Positions 53,733-62,315 are shown, counted from the stretch's first letter. The stretch is 64,000 nucleotides of DNA from Mucilaginibacter dorajii (GCF_024808255.1 NZ_JANTYS010000014.1:122365-186364); one strand, 5' to 3'. The notes: generated by a model not told the origin, from the sequence alone. Numbers and translations are program-made.

Positions 53733-54731
53733 TTAAAAGCCGGTCGCCTTAAGTCGTAGTCCTGCGCGCTCGTCCAAGCCAAACATTAAGTTCATGTTTT
53801 GTACCGCCTGGCCCGAAGCGCCTTTTAGTAAGTTATCCATTATGCTGATAATGAATATTTTATTATCGTGTTTTTTTACTTGTATAAAGCACTTGTTGGT
53901 GTTTACTATCTGTTTCAAATCGATATTACGACTGGTTACATGTGTAAACGGATGACCATCGTAATAACTTTGATAAAGCGCTAAAGCTTCTTCCTCGCTT
54001 AAATCACTCTCGGTATACATGGATGCAATTATTCCCCTGGTAAAATCGCCGCGATAAGGGATAAAATTGATGGCCTTGCCAAAATCAGGTTGTAACTGTT
54101 TTAACGACTGTCCTATCTCATTTAAATGCTGATGATTAAATGCTTTGTAAACAGATAGGTTGTCATTTCGCCAGGTAAAATGAGAGGTTGCCGCCAAACT
54201 CTGACCAGCTCCGGTAGAGCCAGTTGTGGCAGTGATATGCACCTCGTTATTTAACAATCCTTTCGAGGCCAAAGGTAACAAACCCAGCTGTAGGCAAGTA
54301 GCAAAACAACCCGGGTTAGCTATATTTTCAGCTGTTTTAATAGCATCTCTGTTTAATTCCGGCAAGCCGTAAGTGAAGTTTTTGGTTTTAAATTTTGAAT
54401 TTTGATTTAAACGGAAATCCTGACTAAGATCGATGATCCTTATGTTATCCGGGATCTCATTTGCATCCAAAAACTTTTTGGCATCACCATGACCTACGCA
54501 AAGAAAAAGTACATCTACATCCGCAGTAAATTCGGCAGCGAATTTTAGTTCGGTATCACCAAACAGATCGGTGTGTACTTCGTAAATATAATTACCCGCG
54601 TTACTGTTGCTGTGCACAAAAGCAATGTCTACATCAGGGTGATTAATCAGGATCCGCAGCATTTCGCCGCCGGTATATCCCGCTCCACCTATGATTCCCA
54701 CTTTAATTTTATTTGATGTTGATCCTGTCAT
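53733..54731 (-). CDS. argC: N-acyl-gamma-glutamyl-phosphate reductase
   Basis: 332 aa. NADP-binding VGIIGGAGYTGGEMLRIL, catalytic Cys in NPGCFATCL and the TTGSTGAGQ block are present. It reduces the acyl phosphate made by ArgB to the semialdehyde. Its start overlaps the end of the cupin gene by 23 bp, so translation is coupled. All motifs are intact. Confidence 0.96.
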   Translation of the reverse strand: MTGSTSNKIKVGIIGGAGYTGGEMLRILINHPDVDIAFVHSNSNAGNYIYEVHTDLFGDTELKFAAEFTADVDVLFLCVGHGDAKKFLDANEIPDNIRIIDLSQDFRLNQNSKFKTKNFTYGLPELNRDAIKTAENIANPGCFATCLQLGLLPLASKGLLNNEVHITATTGSTGAGQSLAATSHFTWRNDNLSVYKAFNHQHLNEIGQSLKQLQPDFGKAINFIPYRGDFTRGIIASMYTESDLSEEEALALYQSYYDGHPFTHVTSRNIDLKQIVNTNKCFIQVKKHDNKIFIISIMDNLLKGASGQAVQNMNLMFGLDERAGLRLKATGF

Positions 54732-55062
54732 TATTGGTTGATGGATATGAGTATAAAATAAACTCCAGGTCGCTCCGGTCGTTATTGCTGATGAAGTGTT
54801 TTTGACCTGGTAATATCTCGATGCCTTGCTCTGGTTTTAAAACGCTTGTTTCGCCATCAATAGAGAATGTTGCCCGTCCTTTCAAAATAAAGAATAACTG
54901 TGTTGCTTTTTCGTGGTAATGCAATTGTTCGGCAGTATCTGGAGGCATTAGTTCCTGTTTTACAGATAATGCTTCTGTATCAATAAAAGTCCAGCCGTGG
55001 CAATCATCGCCCCAGTTATAATGCTTCAGGCATTCTCCTTTTGAAAAGGTTGTGTTGATCAT
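54709..55062 (-). CDS. Cupin domain protein in the arginine operon
   Basis: 117 aa. Single cupin barrel: QLHYHEKATQLFFILKGRA carries the metal-type His residues and Glu, and GIEILPGQKHFISNN the second motif. The N-terminus has HYNWGDDCHGWTFID. It overlaps argG by 4 bp upstream and argC by 23 bp downstream, so it is tightly embedded in the operon. The reaction or ligand is unknown. Possibilities are a small regulator, an isomerase or an accessory enzyme of arginine synthesis; none is proven. Confidence 0.88.
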   Translation of the reverse strand: MINTTFSKGECLKHYNWGDDCHGWTFIDTEALSVKQELMPPDTAEQLHYHEKATQLFFILKGRATFSIDGETSVLKPEQGIEILPGQKHFISNNDRSDLEFILYSYPSTNNDRINIK

Positions 55063-56255
55063 TTGCTTTCGCCGTTTACTTTATGATAGATCATTACCTG
55101 GTTACCAAAGATCTTGGAGAAGCCTTTAACATCTTCGCCACTCCAGGAGTTATTCATTTCGCCATAGCTGCCAAATTTGTTCGACATCAGATCATGGTCA
55201 GATTCGATACCAATCACCTGGAAGCGGTATGGATGTAACTGAACAAACACTTTACCGCTTACGTTTGTCTGGGTATCGCTCAAAAAGGCTTCCATGTTAC
55301 GCATAATCGGGTCATGGAACTGGCCTTCATGTAGCCAGTTACCGTAGAAAGCCGAAAGCTGGTCTTTCCATGATAATTGCCATTTGGTTAGCACGTGTTT
55401 CTCCAAAGTATGGTGAGCTTTAATGATCACCATTGGCGCGGCTGCTTCAAAACCTACGCGACCTTTAATACCTATAATAGTATCACCAACGTGAATATCC
55501 CTGCCAATGCCGTAAGGCTGCGCTATAGCCTGTAAAGCCTGGATAGCTTTGGTAGGGTGATCATATTTTTCGTCGTTTATGCCAACCAATTCGCCTTTTT
55601 CAAAAGTAAGCACAAGGTCTTTTACTTCAGATTCGGTTACCTGTGTAGGCCATGCCTCTTCTGGTAAACCCAGGTTAGATGTTAAAGTTTCTTTACCACC
55701 TACAGATGTTCCCCAAATGCCTTTATTAATTGAATATTTTGCTTTTTCGAAGTTCATATCCACACCATGATCTTTCAGGTATTGGATCTCGGCTTCCCGG
55801 CTCAATTTTAAATCACGGATAGGGGTGATGATCTTAACTTCAGGCACCAGGATGTTAAAGATCATATCAAAACGCACCTGGTCGTTACCGGCACCGGTGC
55901 TGCCGTGGGCAACAAATTCGGCACCAATTTCTTTAGCGTAGTTGGCAATGGCAGTGGCCTGGCTAACACGCTCGGCACTTACCGAAAGTGGGTAGGTATT
56001 GTTTTTTAATACATTACCATAAATCAAAAAGCGAACACAGGTATCGTAAAAGTTTTTAGTTTCATCAACCACATGGTGTGATGTAACGCCCATTTTGTAA
56101 GCGCGCTCTTCAACTCCTTTTAGTTCTTCGTCGCTAAAGCCGCCGGTATTAACAATAACCGAGTGTACTTCATAACCCAAATCCTGTGTTAAATATATAC
56201 AGCAAAATGAGGTGTCTAATCCGCCGCTGTATGCTAATACTACTTTTTTCTTCAT
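55059..56255 (-). CDS. argG: Argininosuccinate synthase
   Basis: 398 aa, normal length. ATP pyrophosphatase motif VVLAYSGGLDTSFC at residues 4-17, then EFVAHGSTGAGNDQVRF and SINKGIWGTSVGG. It joins citrulline and aspartate to argininosuccinate. In the acylated route citrulline must first be freed by a deacylase, which is not in the window. It shares a 4-bp overlap with the cupin gene and follows the GNAT gene at 107 bp. Confidence 0.97.
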   Translation of the reverse strand: MKKKVVLAYSGGLDTSFCCIYLTQDLGYEVHSVIVNTGGFSDEELKGVEERAYKMGVTSHHVVDETKNFYDTCVRFLIYGNVLKNNTYPLSVSAERVSQATAIANYAKEIGAEFVAHGSTGAGNDQVRFDMIFNILVPEVKIITPIRDLKLSREAEIQYLKDHGVDMNFEKAKYSINKGIWGTSVGGKETLTSNLGLPEEAWPTQVTESEVKDLVLTFEKGELVGINDEKYDHPTKAIQALQAIAQPYGIGRDIHVGDTIIGIKGRVGFEAAAPMVIIKAHHTLEKHVLTKWQLSWKDQLSAFYGNWLHEGQFHDPIMRNMEAFLSDTQTNVSGKVFVQLHPYRFQVIGIESDHDLMSNKFGSYGEMNNSWSGEDVKGFSKIFGNQVMIYHKVNGESK

Positions 56256-56362
56256 GTTTTTGTTAGCTTAAAGCTGAAAGCAAAAGGCTCAAAGCTTTTT
56301 ATATTTTCAAAATGTATTTTTATTCAGTAATGATTCTTTAACCTTTATCCTTTCACCTCTTA

Positions 56363-57004
56363 TTAATCGTGGTGAATCCGTTTCTTGATTGCGTTTTCGA
56401 TGCGCTCCAATAATGTGGCTTTGTGCGTAATGCGTTTCATTTTTTCTTCGTCCTGCTTTAGCTTTTCGGCCGGATCAAATAGCATTGCCGTGCACATGCA
56501 GTTTTTACGGCCTTTGCTCATCAGGATATCGTAGTTTACGCAGCTTTTGCAGCCTGCCCAAAAGTTTTCGTCCTGGGTAAGCTCAGAATAGGTTACCGGT
56601 TCGTAACCTATATCAGAATTGATGCGCATTACGGCTAAGCCGGTTGTAAGGCCGAATATTTTGGCTTCGGGATATTTTTTACGTGAAAGCTGAAAAATGG
56701 CATGCTTAATAGCCTTTGCCAAACCAACTTTACGAAAGTTAGGATTAACAATAAGGCCGGAATTGGCCACGAAATCGCCGTGGCTCCAGGTTTCAATGTA
56801 GCAAAAACCCGCCCAGGTACCGTCTTTATGTAAAGCGATAACTGCCTTGCCTTCCAGCATTTTGTTGGCAACATATTCAGGTGATCGTTGTGCTATACCT
56901 GTTCCGCGTGCTTTGGCCGATTCGGCCATTTCATCGCATATCATTGGGGCAAAATCAACGTGTTGTGCTGTAGCAACCTGAATATCAAAATCTTGTATGG
57001 TCAT
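56363..57004 (-). CDS. GNAT family N-acyltransferase, candidate N-acylglutamate synthase
   Basis: 213 aa. The acyl-CoA-binding motif A is visible in LIVNPNFRKVGLAKAIKHAI, followed by FGLTTGLAVMRINSDIGYEP. A Cys cluster (GCKSC, then NCMCT 20 residues later) is an unusual addition to a GNAT fold and suggests a metal site or disulfide. It is first in the arg operon and the operon has no ArgA or ArgJ, so it is a good candidate for the first step, acylation of glutamate. From memory, mutant-fitness work in Bacteroidota proposed GNAT proteins for this step; I cannot confirm orthology here. Confidence 0.85.
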   Translation of the reverse strand: MTIQDFDIQVATAQHVDFAPMICDEMAESAKARGTGIAQRSPEYVANKMLEGKAVIALHKDGTWAGFCYIETWSHGDFVANSGLIVNPNFRKVGLAKAIKHAIFQLSRKKYPEAKIFGLTTGLAVMRINSDIGYEPVTYSELTQDENFWAGCKSCVNYDILMSKGRKNCMCTAMLFDPAEKLKQDEEKMKRITHKATLLERIENAIKKRIHHD

Positions 57005-57151
57005 TTAAATAGATGATTACCGTTAAATTAATTGGCTTTTGATGGCCTTAGTAATTAGATGGCTTTTTTAAAAGAAGTTTAATAACCTCTTTTTGTTTGA
57101 GGGTTTAGGAGAGTATATTAATTCAAACCCGGGGCATATAGGTCCTTCGTC

Positions 57152-57298
57152 GTGAAGGGCAGAATAAAAAAACAGTTGAACCCAAAGCAGCGGCAGCCGG
57201 AGCAAATTTTGCTCTTATTGCGGGCTTATTTAAGCTTGGTTGATTCATTTTTTGTTGGTATTACTGTGTTTTTAATTTGGGTGCAAATTAGGCCATAA
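57152..57298 (+). CDS. Possible small membrane protein (48 aa)
   Basis: The frame opens at GTG and encodes a basic start (MKGRIKKQLNPKQRQPEQ) and a C-terminal hydrophobic stretch (DSFFVGITVFLIWVQIRP) before TAA. No homologue is recognised and no promoter box was found. It is the only plausible coding sequence in the 523-bp gap between the GNAT and YpdA genes, and may be chance. Confidence 0.25.
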   Translation: MKGRIKKQLNPKQRQPEQILLLLRAYLSLVDSFFVGITVFLIWVQIRP

Positions 57299-57527
57299 AT
57301 TTTTACTTATACAAGAAAAAAGTTACAATATAATATAAAGATCAGCTTATCATTACATGAGCTTGAAAATCGTGAAAAACTTTTTAAAGCTGATAGTGAC
57401 AACTAAACTATAACCTGCGGGTATTTTGACGTTATCATGCCGCATCCTTTTGCGTTACCAAACTCATATCTACAATGACCAAACTAAACCTTTTCATCAT
57501 TTTTAATAAGTTTTGAAGCACAAGAAA

Positions 57528-58484
57528 CTATCTCTTGGAAACAATATCTTTCAAAATCATCTCAGCATGAATACGGGAGTTTTCGATGAACCAAAGATGG
57601 GTATCCAGTCCGCCGCAAACTACGCCGGCAAGGTAAAGACCTGGCAGGTTGGTTTCCATAGTTTCGGGGTTGTATTGAGGAGCGAATTTATCTTCAGATA
57701 ATATGATCCCTATTTTTCTTAGGAACCCGAAATTTGGTTTATAACCTGTCATCGCCATTACAAAATCATTGGGAATGGTAATAAGTCCATCTGGTGTTTG
57801 GATGTCAACCTCAAATTCGCGGATGGCTTCAAGATAGGAGTTGAAATAGGCTTTAATACTGCCTTCTTTAATGCGGTTGATAATATCCGGGCGTACCCAG
57901 TATTTTACACGACTGCTGATTTCTGGCCCGCGTACTACAATGGTTACTTCGGCACCTTTGCGGTAGGTTTCCAGGGCAACATCAATAGCAGAGTTGCTTG
58001 AACCTACTACCACTACTTTTTGCGAAGTGTAATAATGCGGGTCCTGGTAATAGTGTTTTACTTTGGGCAAGTCTTCGCCGGGGATATCTAACTTGACAGC
58101 TATATCATAAAACCCGGTTGATACGATCACTTTTTTTGACTGGTACGTGGCCTTACTTGTGGTAACGGTGTATGTTTCGCCCTCGGCTTTTACATTGGTT
58201 ACTTCTTCAAACAAATGAAGAGGCAGGTTATTTGACAATGCTACGCGACGGTAGTACTCCAATGCGTCATTACGGGTTGGTTTGTTATGAACGGTTACAA
58301 AAGGTACTCCGCCAATCTCCAGCTTCTCGGAAGTGGAGAAAAAAGTCATGGTAGAAGGATAGTTATATAACGAATTTACGAGGCAACCCTTTTCGACAAT
58401 AACAAAACTTAAACCGGCTTTTTGCGCTGCTAATCCGCAGGCCAATCCTATAGGGCCGCCACCTATAATAAGTATATCGAGCAT
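57528..58484 (-). CDS. ypdA: YpdA-family FAD-dependent disulfide reductase
   Basis: 318 aa. FAD motif ILIIGGGPIGLACGLAA at the N-terminus, then LYNYPSTMTFFSTSEKLEIG, a YpdA hallmark, and the second dinucleotide motif VVVVGSSNSAIDVALE. There is no CxxC, in keeping with YpdA, which reduces bacillithiol disulfide using a single pathway-specific Cys. The organism may therefore make bacillithiol or a like thiol, but bshA-C are not in the window. Monocistronic, 66 bp from the DUF1304 gene upstream. Confidence 0.92.
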   Translation of the reverse strand: MLDILIIGGGPIGLACGLAAQKAGLSFVIVEKGCLVNSLYNYPSTMTFFSTSEKLEIGGVPFVTVHNKPTRNDALEYYRRVALSNNLPLHLFEEVTNVKAEGETYTVTTSKATYQSKKVIVSTGFYDIAVKLDIPGEDLPKVKHYYQDPHYYTSQKVVVVGSSNSAIDVALETYRKGAEVTIVVRGPEISSRVKYWVRPDIINRIKEGSIKAYFNSYLEAIREFEVDIQTPDGLITIPNDFVMAMTGYKPNFGFLRKIGIILSEDKFAPQYNPETMETNLPGLYLAGVVCGGLDTHLWFIENSRIHAEMILKDIVSKR

Positions 58485-58550
58485 AGTGCGAAGATAGGCA
58501 GTTTTTGAGAGAGATGTACTATGTGAAGCTTGTGGGCTTTGTTTTATCTG

Positions 58551-58928
58551 TCAGGCTAAAGCTACCAACAATATGGCAATAATTGCCGGCAACGCCTGGG
58601 TGAAAAATATTCTTTTTGAGGCAGATATCGCTCCATACACTCCGGCCACAATTACACAAGTTAAAAAGAAGCAGGCAATATTTTTTTGCCACAACGGATC
58701 TGAAATAAAAAGGCTCCAGATTAGGCCTGCCGCCAGGAAACCATTATATAGTCCCTGGTTAGCTGCTAAGCCTTTGGTTGGTTTGAACAATGTTTCGGGT
58801 AAGGCTCCTTTAAATACCTTTTTTCCGGTTGTTTCCCATGCAAACATTTCCATCCACAAAATAAAAACATGTTCAAATGCTACCAGTGCTGTAAATATTT
58901 TGGCTAATAATGGTGTGATGTTTTCCAT
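58551..58928 (-). CDS. DUF1304 family membrane protein
   Basis: 125 aa with four membrane segments: LLAKIFTALVAFEHVFILWM, LYNGFLAAGLIWSLFI, IACFFLTCVIVAGVYGAIS and ALPAIIAILLVALA. EHVFILWMEMF at the first segment and NQGLYNGFLA are DUF1304 hallmarks. Function unknown; the family is small integral membrane proteins. It could be read on into ypdA (66 bp). Confidence 0.9.
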   Translation of the reverse strand: MENITPLLAKIFTALVAFEHVFILWMEMFAWETTGKKVFKGALPETLFKPTKGLAANQGLYNGFLAAGLIWSLFISDPLWQKNIACFFLTCVIVAGVYGAISASKRIFFTQALPAIIAILLVALA

Positions 58929-59111
58929 AAACGGATTTCGGCTTATTGTAAGATTATATTTAATATGGCAGGTTAAATATACTATTCTGGCGGGGAGTTA
59001 AGCGCGTTTTATTATTTAATGTTATTAATCGGAGGAGGTGCGGTGTTGGTTACCGTGCGTTTAGTTAAGCACTCCTAAACATTACATGTAATCAGGAAAA
59101 ATATAGGCGCA

Positions 59112-59219
59112 AAAAAAAGGGTAAGCTACTTTTATCGCGCCGCTCAACTCTCTACCCTTGCTGTGTTCCCACCCTGGGGGAGTTCAAGAGGAGCTGGCCG
59201 TAAAAGACTTACCCCGGGG
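59112..59219 (-). ncRNA. ffs: Small signal recognition particle RNA (4.5S)
   Basis: On the minus strand the SRP core is clear. GAACTCCCCCAGG leads to a GTG-GGAA-CAC tetraloop hairpin and then AGCAAGGGTA, matching GAAC..CAGG..GGAA..AGCA..GGTA of bacterial SRP RNA (domain IV that binds Ffh). The ends GGGTAAG and CTTACCC pair to close the molecule and are followed by TTTTTTTT, so the 3' helix doubles as terminator. Length is about 105 nt. A TATATTTG promoter box lies directly upstream. It helps target membrane proteins to the translocon. Confidence 0.93.
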
Positions 59220-59227
59220 CAAATATA
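59220..59227 (-). promoter_or_regulatory. -7 promoter box (TATATTTG) of the SRP RNA gene
   Basis: On the minus strand TATATTTG fits TAnnTTTG and abuts the RNA's 5' end (CCCCGGGGTAAG), which places the start site a few nt inside. The position agrees well with the paired ends of the RNA. Confidence 0.65.
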
Positions 59228-59328
59228 GAAAAATGATGCGTTTTTGGTTAATAAATTGTTAAAAAACGTAAGTTGCTATTGGTTAGGGTGATATGTTTAT
59301 TTTAGCTGTAAATATGCTCAACACTTAT

Positions 59329-59901
59329 TTACGCAACCGCCATTTTTCTGTCGAAAGGGATCTTTTTATACACCTTATAGGCCTCAAATTTATTGTCGGT
59401 ACCGTTTTCTAATATGGTTATGCCGTCGGCTAAAAACGCGTCTTTGTAATTGATTTTTACAAAATGTGGCCAAAGTTTGTCAAATGCTTCTACCGGAATT
59501 TTGCGGGCAATGGTAATGTGTGGCACAAGCGTTTTAATCATTAACAGGGCTTTGATCGCATTAAACCAGTCGGTGGTTTCTTTGCCTAATTCTATCTCGG
59601 CGTAAATGGTTTTAAAGTTTGAGCCGTGCGAAAAAAAGTTGAAGCCGGTTATCCTGATTTCATGAGTAGTAATTGAACGCCTGATTATAAAATCTACCAT
59701 ATCATAAAAAGGCCCTATAATCCGGGGCTTTTGCGAAATAGGGTCAATCTCGTCCCTGATCACATCTAAAGTAATATGCGCGCGGGCGTGAAGGCCCTGG
59801 AATTTGCCTATATGGTTAAAGCAGGCCCGCTTAAAGGCGTTTATTTTTATATCGACGCGATCTGGCGGGGATAGCACCGTAAGATAATATTTGGCACTCA
59901 T
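59329..59901 (-). CDS. 2H phosphoesterase (2'-5' RNA ligase family), paralogue 3
   Basis: 190 aa. Two H-x-T motifs of the 2H fold are present: AHITL at about residue 41 and PHITIARKIP at about residue 137. The N-terminus YYLTVLSPPDRV resembles the other two genes upstream. The 2H fold acts on 2',3'-cyclic phosphates, 2'-5' bonds or cyclic oligonucleotides; the substrate here is unknown. It is the last of three tandem paralogues, 8 bp behind the second. The third motif position is well kept, so it should be active. Confidence 0.88.
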   Translation of the reverse strand: MSAKYYLTVLSPPDRVDIKINAFKRACFNHIGKFQGLHARAHITLDVIRDEIDPISQKPRIIGPFYDMVDFIIRRSITTHEIRITGFNFFSHGSNFKTIYAEIELGKETTDWFNAIKALLMIKTLVPHITIARKIPVEAFDKLWPHFVKINYKDAFLADGITILENGTDNKFEAYKVYKKIPFDRKMAVA

Positions 59902-59909
59902 CTTAATTT

Positions 59910-60530
59910 TTAAAACAGGCTTATTTGCTGGCTAACCGCCGAATAACTCTTTTTCGCTCTCATTAAATAATCACGATAAACATCGGTCAGCGAATCTGCT
60001 GATCCTTTAAACTCAAATTCGCGATACATTTGTGAGCCAGACCGTGCCTGATTTTTTAAGATCGTAAATCGCGACGACACGAATTTTATGTTCAGCTCTC
60101 TTTTTTGAAAATTGGGCCAAAGTATATTGAATTGTTCGGGCGTAATACCGCGGGCAATGGTGATGTGCGGTGTATCGCTGCTTTTACCTACAATATCCCA
60201 CAAAAGTTTAAGCCAGTATTTATTATGATCGGCCATTTTTAGCCTGGCGTAAATGGTTTTATTATAGCCATTGCTTTCGTTAAAGCAATCAAAGCCGTCT
60301 ATCTCAAACACAATGGCGGGTAAAAGGCTCAATCTTCGTTCAAACATCGAAAAGCCATGATCATGTATATAGGTATTTTGTTTTGGATAATTATTAATAG
60401 TGATGTGCGGTTTTGACAACATGCCGGGATAATCGCCAATGACGCGTTTTGCTTCATTTTTCAACCTGATAATCTCGTAATTAACATGATCTGGCAGGGA
60501 TAGCACAAAATGAAAAAATGTTGGGTTCAT
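59910..60530 (-). CDS. 2H phosphoesterase (2'-5' RNA ligase family), paralogue 2
   Basis: 206 aa. H-x-T motifs PHITINNY (about residue 42) and PHITIARG (about residue 120) are both intact. It starts MNPTFFHFVLSLPDHVNYEI, the same N-terminal strand as its neighbours. A C-terminal tail of about 40 residues (RAKKSYSAVSQQISLF) extends beyond paralogue 3. It lies 20 bp after paralogue 1 and 8 bp before paralogue 3, so the three are one operon. Substrate unknown. Confidence 0.88.
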   Translation of the reverse strand: MNPTFFHFVLSLPDHVNYEIIRLKNEAKRVIGDYPGMLSKPHITINNYPKQNTYIHDHGFSMFERRLSLLPAIVFEIDGFDCFNESNGYNKTIYARLKMADHNKYWLKLLWDIVGKSSDTPHITIARGITPEQFNILWPNFQKRELNIKFVSSRFTILKNQARSGSQMYREFEFKGSADSLTDVYRDYLMRAKKSYSAVSQQISLF

Positions 60531-60550
60531 AACGCTGATTATTAAATTGT

Positions 60551-61180
60551 TTAAAATAAATTGATCTGGTCCGGGTCGGCTATGTCAATGCGGCCGGCTT
60601 CAATATTCTCGGCACCGATAAAACCGGCCTGGTTTTTAAAACTGAACGATTTGAAAAACTCCCATTTGGCATAGGCATCAAACGTATCGCGCTTAACAAC
60701 CATTAAGGCGCTGATCCAAAATGGTTCAACCAGTTTTTTATGCTTAAAATGGGGCCATAACTGGTTAAAGTCGCTTTCGGGAATGTTGCGTACCACGGTA
60801 ATATGTGGCACTAAATTCTTTTTGATCTTTAGCTTTTTCTTCAACTGGTTAAACCATTCGTCAGTTGCCGGGGTGGACCGGATATTGCCGTATATGGTCA
60901 TTTTTTTATGCAGATGAGTAAAATAGCCGAAGCCATCCCAATGTAACAGCACAGGCGGCAGCTGGGCCAGGGTTTGTTCCATTAACAATAGATTCTTATC
61001 GGCCATGAAGGGCTTTTGACGTTCCCTATGCAGGATAGAAATATGAGCCGGCGAATTCATGCTTTGATAATCGCCAATAACTTTTGCCGAGGCTTTTTTA
61101 TAGCGCGTTATTTCATGTTTGATAGCCTCTGGTGGCGAAAGCAACATTAAATAGTCCTCATACATCGTCATTGCACTCAT
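60551..61180 (-). CDS. 2H phosphoesterase (2'-5' RNA ligase family), paralogue 1
   Basis: 209 aa, first gene of the operon. Motif 1 is AHISIL (H-x-S in place of H-x-T) and motif 2 is PHITVVRN. The N-terminus DYLMLLSPPEAIKHEI aligns with the paralogues; the C-terminal tail ends DPDQINLF, like the QISLF end of paralogue 2. The start may be the second or third Met (MTM or MYE). A perfect palindrome 17 bp upstream overlaps the predicted transcription start. It is divergent from rhuM. Confidence 0.86.
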   Translation of the reverse strand: MSAMTMYEDYLMLLSPPEAIKHEITRYKKASAKVIGDYQSMNSPAHISILHRERQKPFMADKNLLLMEQTLAQLPPVLLHWDGFGYFTHLHKKMTIYGNIRSTPATDEWFNQLKKKLKIKKNLVPHITVVRNIPESDFNQLWPHFKHKKLVEPFWISALMVVKRDTFDAYAKWEFFKSFSFKNQAGFIGAENIEAGRIDIADPDQINLF

Positions 61181-61197
61181 TTTTAATTCACTTCAAA

Positions 61198-61218
61198 TTT
61201 GCTAATAAAATTAGCAAA
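61198..61218. promoter_or_regulatory. Perfect palindrome (operator candidate) between 2H operon and rhuM
   Basis: TTTGCTAAT, AAA, ATTAGCAAA: 9-bp perfect arms with a 3-bp spacer. It lies over the predicted start site of the leftward promoter (box at 61223-61230), where a bound dimeric repressor would block transcription of the 2H genes, and near the rightward one. Confidence 0.5.
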
Positions 61219-61222
61219 ATGT

Positions 61223-61230
61223 CAAATTTA
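61223..61230 (-). promoter_or_regulatory. Candidate -7 box (TAAATTTG) of the 2H operon
   Basis: On the minus strand TAAATTTG fits TAnnTTTG. The start site would fall near 61216, inside the palindrome. On the plus strand CATATTTG (61235-61242) is a one-mismatch box for rhuM-dinB. Confidence 0.45.
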
Positions 61231-61295
61231 TTTTCATATTTGTTGCATGGATCAAAAAGTGAGTTGGGTAAAGTAACTTTTAATGGCTCAATAAT

Positions 61296-62315
61296 ATGAA
61301 AGAAGAAACTAAAGGAAATATCTTGATTTACAGAACCCCTATTGGGGCGACAGAAATACAGGTTGACTTGCATGACGAAACTTTATGGTTAACTCAAAAA
61401 CAGATATCAGAGTTGTTCCAGGTCGGAGTAGACAATATCAATGTCCACTTAAAAAATATTTATACAAGTGGTGAATTGCAGGAAAAAGGAACTATTGAAA
61501 AAAATTCAATAGTTCAAAAAGAGGGAAAGAGAAATGTAAAAAGGGAGGTTAATTTTTATAATCTCGATGTTATTTTATCTATTGGTTATCGGGTAAATTC
61601 TATTCAGGGAACGCATTTCAGGATTTGGGCCACTCAGAAATTAAAAGAATACATCATTAAAGGTTTTGTATTGGATGACGCAAAGCTAAAGGGGACAAAG
61701 TCTAATTACTTTGATGAATTATATGAAAGAGTACGTTCAATTAGGTTTTCTGAAAGAAACCTTTACACCAAAGTAAAAGATATATTTTCGATGACAAGTT
61801 TAGATTACGAGTCGAGTTCTGAAGTCGCTATGACCTTTTTTGCATCTATTCAAAACATGTTTCATTATGCAATACATGGCCATACCGCATCTGAACTGAT
61901 AAAACAACGGGCTGACGGATACAAAAACAATATGGGTTTATACACCTGGAGTGGCAGTGAAATAAGCAGGAAAGATGTTATTGTGGCAAAGAATTATCTT
62001 GATGAGCTTGAATTAAAAAGATTGGAGCTTCTGTCTGAGCAGTTTTTGTCATTTGCAGAGTTACAAAGTATCGAAAAAAGGCCTATGTATATGGCCGCTT
62101 GGGTTAGCAAACTAATTGATTTTCTGAAATTGAACGATAAGCCAATTTTAACAACTCATGGCAAAGTCAGCGCGGAGGTAGGAAAACAAATAGCATTGAA
62201 GGAGTTTGACAGATTTAATGACCAGTTAAAAGAACAAACCCTGGGATTGGAAAGGTTTGTAAATAAAAAGGCTATAGAGACGAATTTTCAAGACGAAGAA
62301 AATCAAATTGAATAA
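61296..62315 (+). CDS. RhuM family protein
   Basis: 339 aa. The N-terminal half shows the RhuM pattern: ETLWLTQKQISELFQV (helix-turn-helix-like), VDNINVHLKNIYTSGEL, NFYNLDVILSIGYRVNS and GTHFRIWATQKLKEYI. The C-terminal part carries SELIKQRADGYKNNMGLYTW and a Lys/Glu-rich end. RhuM proteins occur on pathogenicity islands and near restriction or toxin genes and are related to KilA-N/Fic-associated DNA-binding proteins; their role is not settled. It ends 5 bp before dinB, so they are likely co-transcribed. AT-richer than the flanking genes, which may point to transfer. Confidence 0.88.
   Translation: MKEETKGNILIYRTPIGATEIQVDLHDETLWLTQKQISELFQVGVDNINVHLKNIYTSGELQEKGTIEKNSIVQKEGKRNVKREVNFYNLDVILSIGYRVNSIQGTHFRIWATQKLKEYIIKGFVLDDAKLKGTKSNYFDELYERVRSIRFSERNLYTKVKDIFSMTSLDYESSSEVAMTFFASIQNMFHYAIHGHTASELIKQRADGYKNNMGLYTWSGSEISRKDVIVAKNYLDELELKRLELLSEQFLSFAELQSIEKRPMYMAAWVSKLIDFLKLNDKPILTTHGKVSAEVGKQIALKEFDRFNDQLKEQTLGLERFVNKKAIETNFQDEENQIE

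Noticed and set aside
59112..59219. A tmRNA or RNase P RNA
   Set aside because: The length of about 105 nt and the GAAC..CAGG..GGAA..AGCA order fit only the small SRP RNA.
59329..61180. A CBASS or CRISPR-associated ring-nuclease system
   Set aside because: 2H enzymes can act on cyclic nucleotides, but no cyclase (CD-NTase) or known effector is present, so the label would be unsupported.
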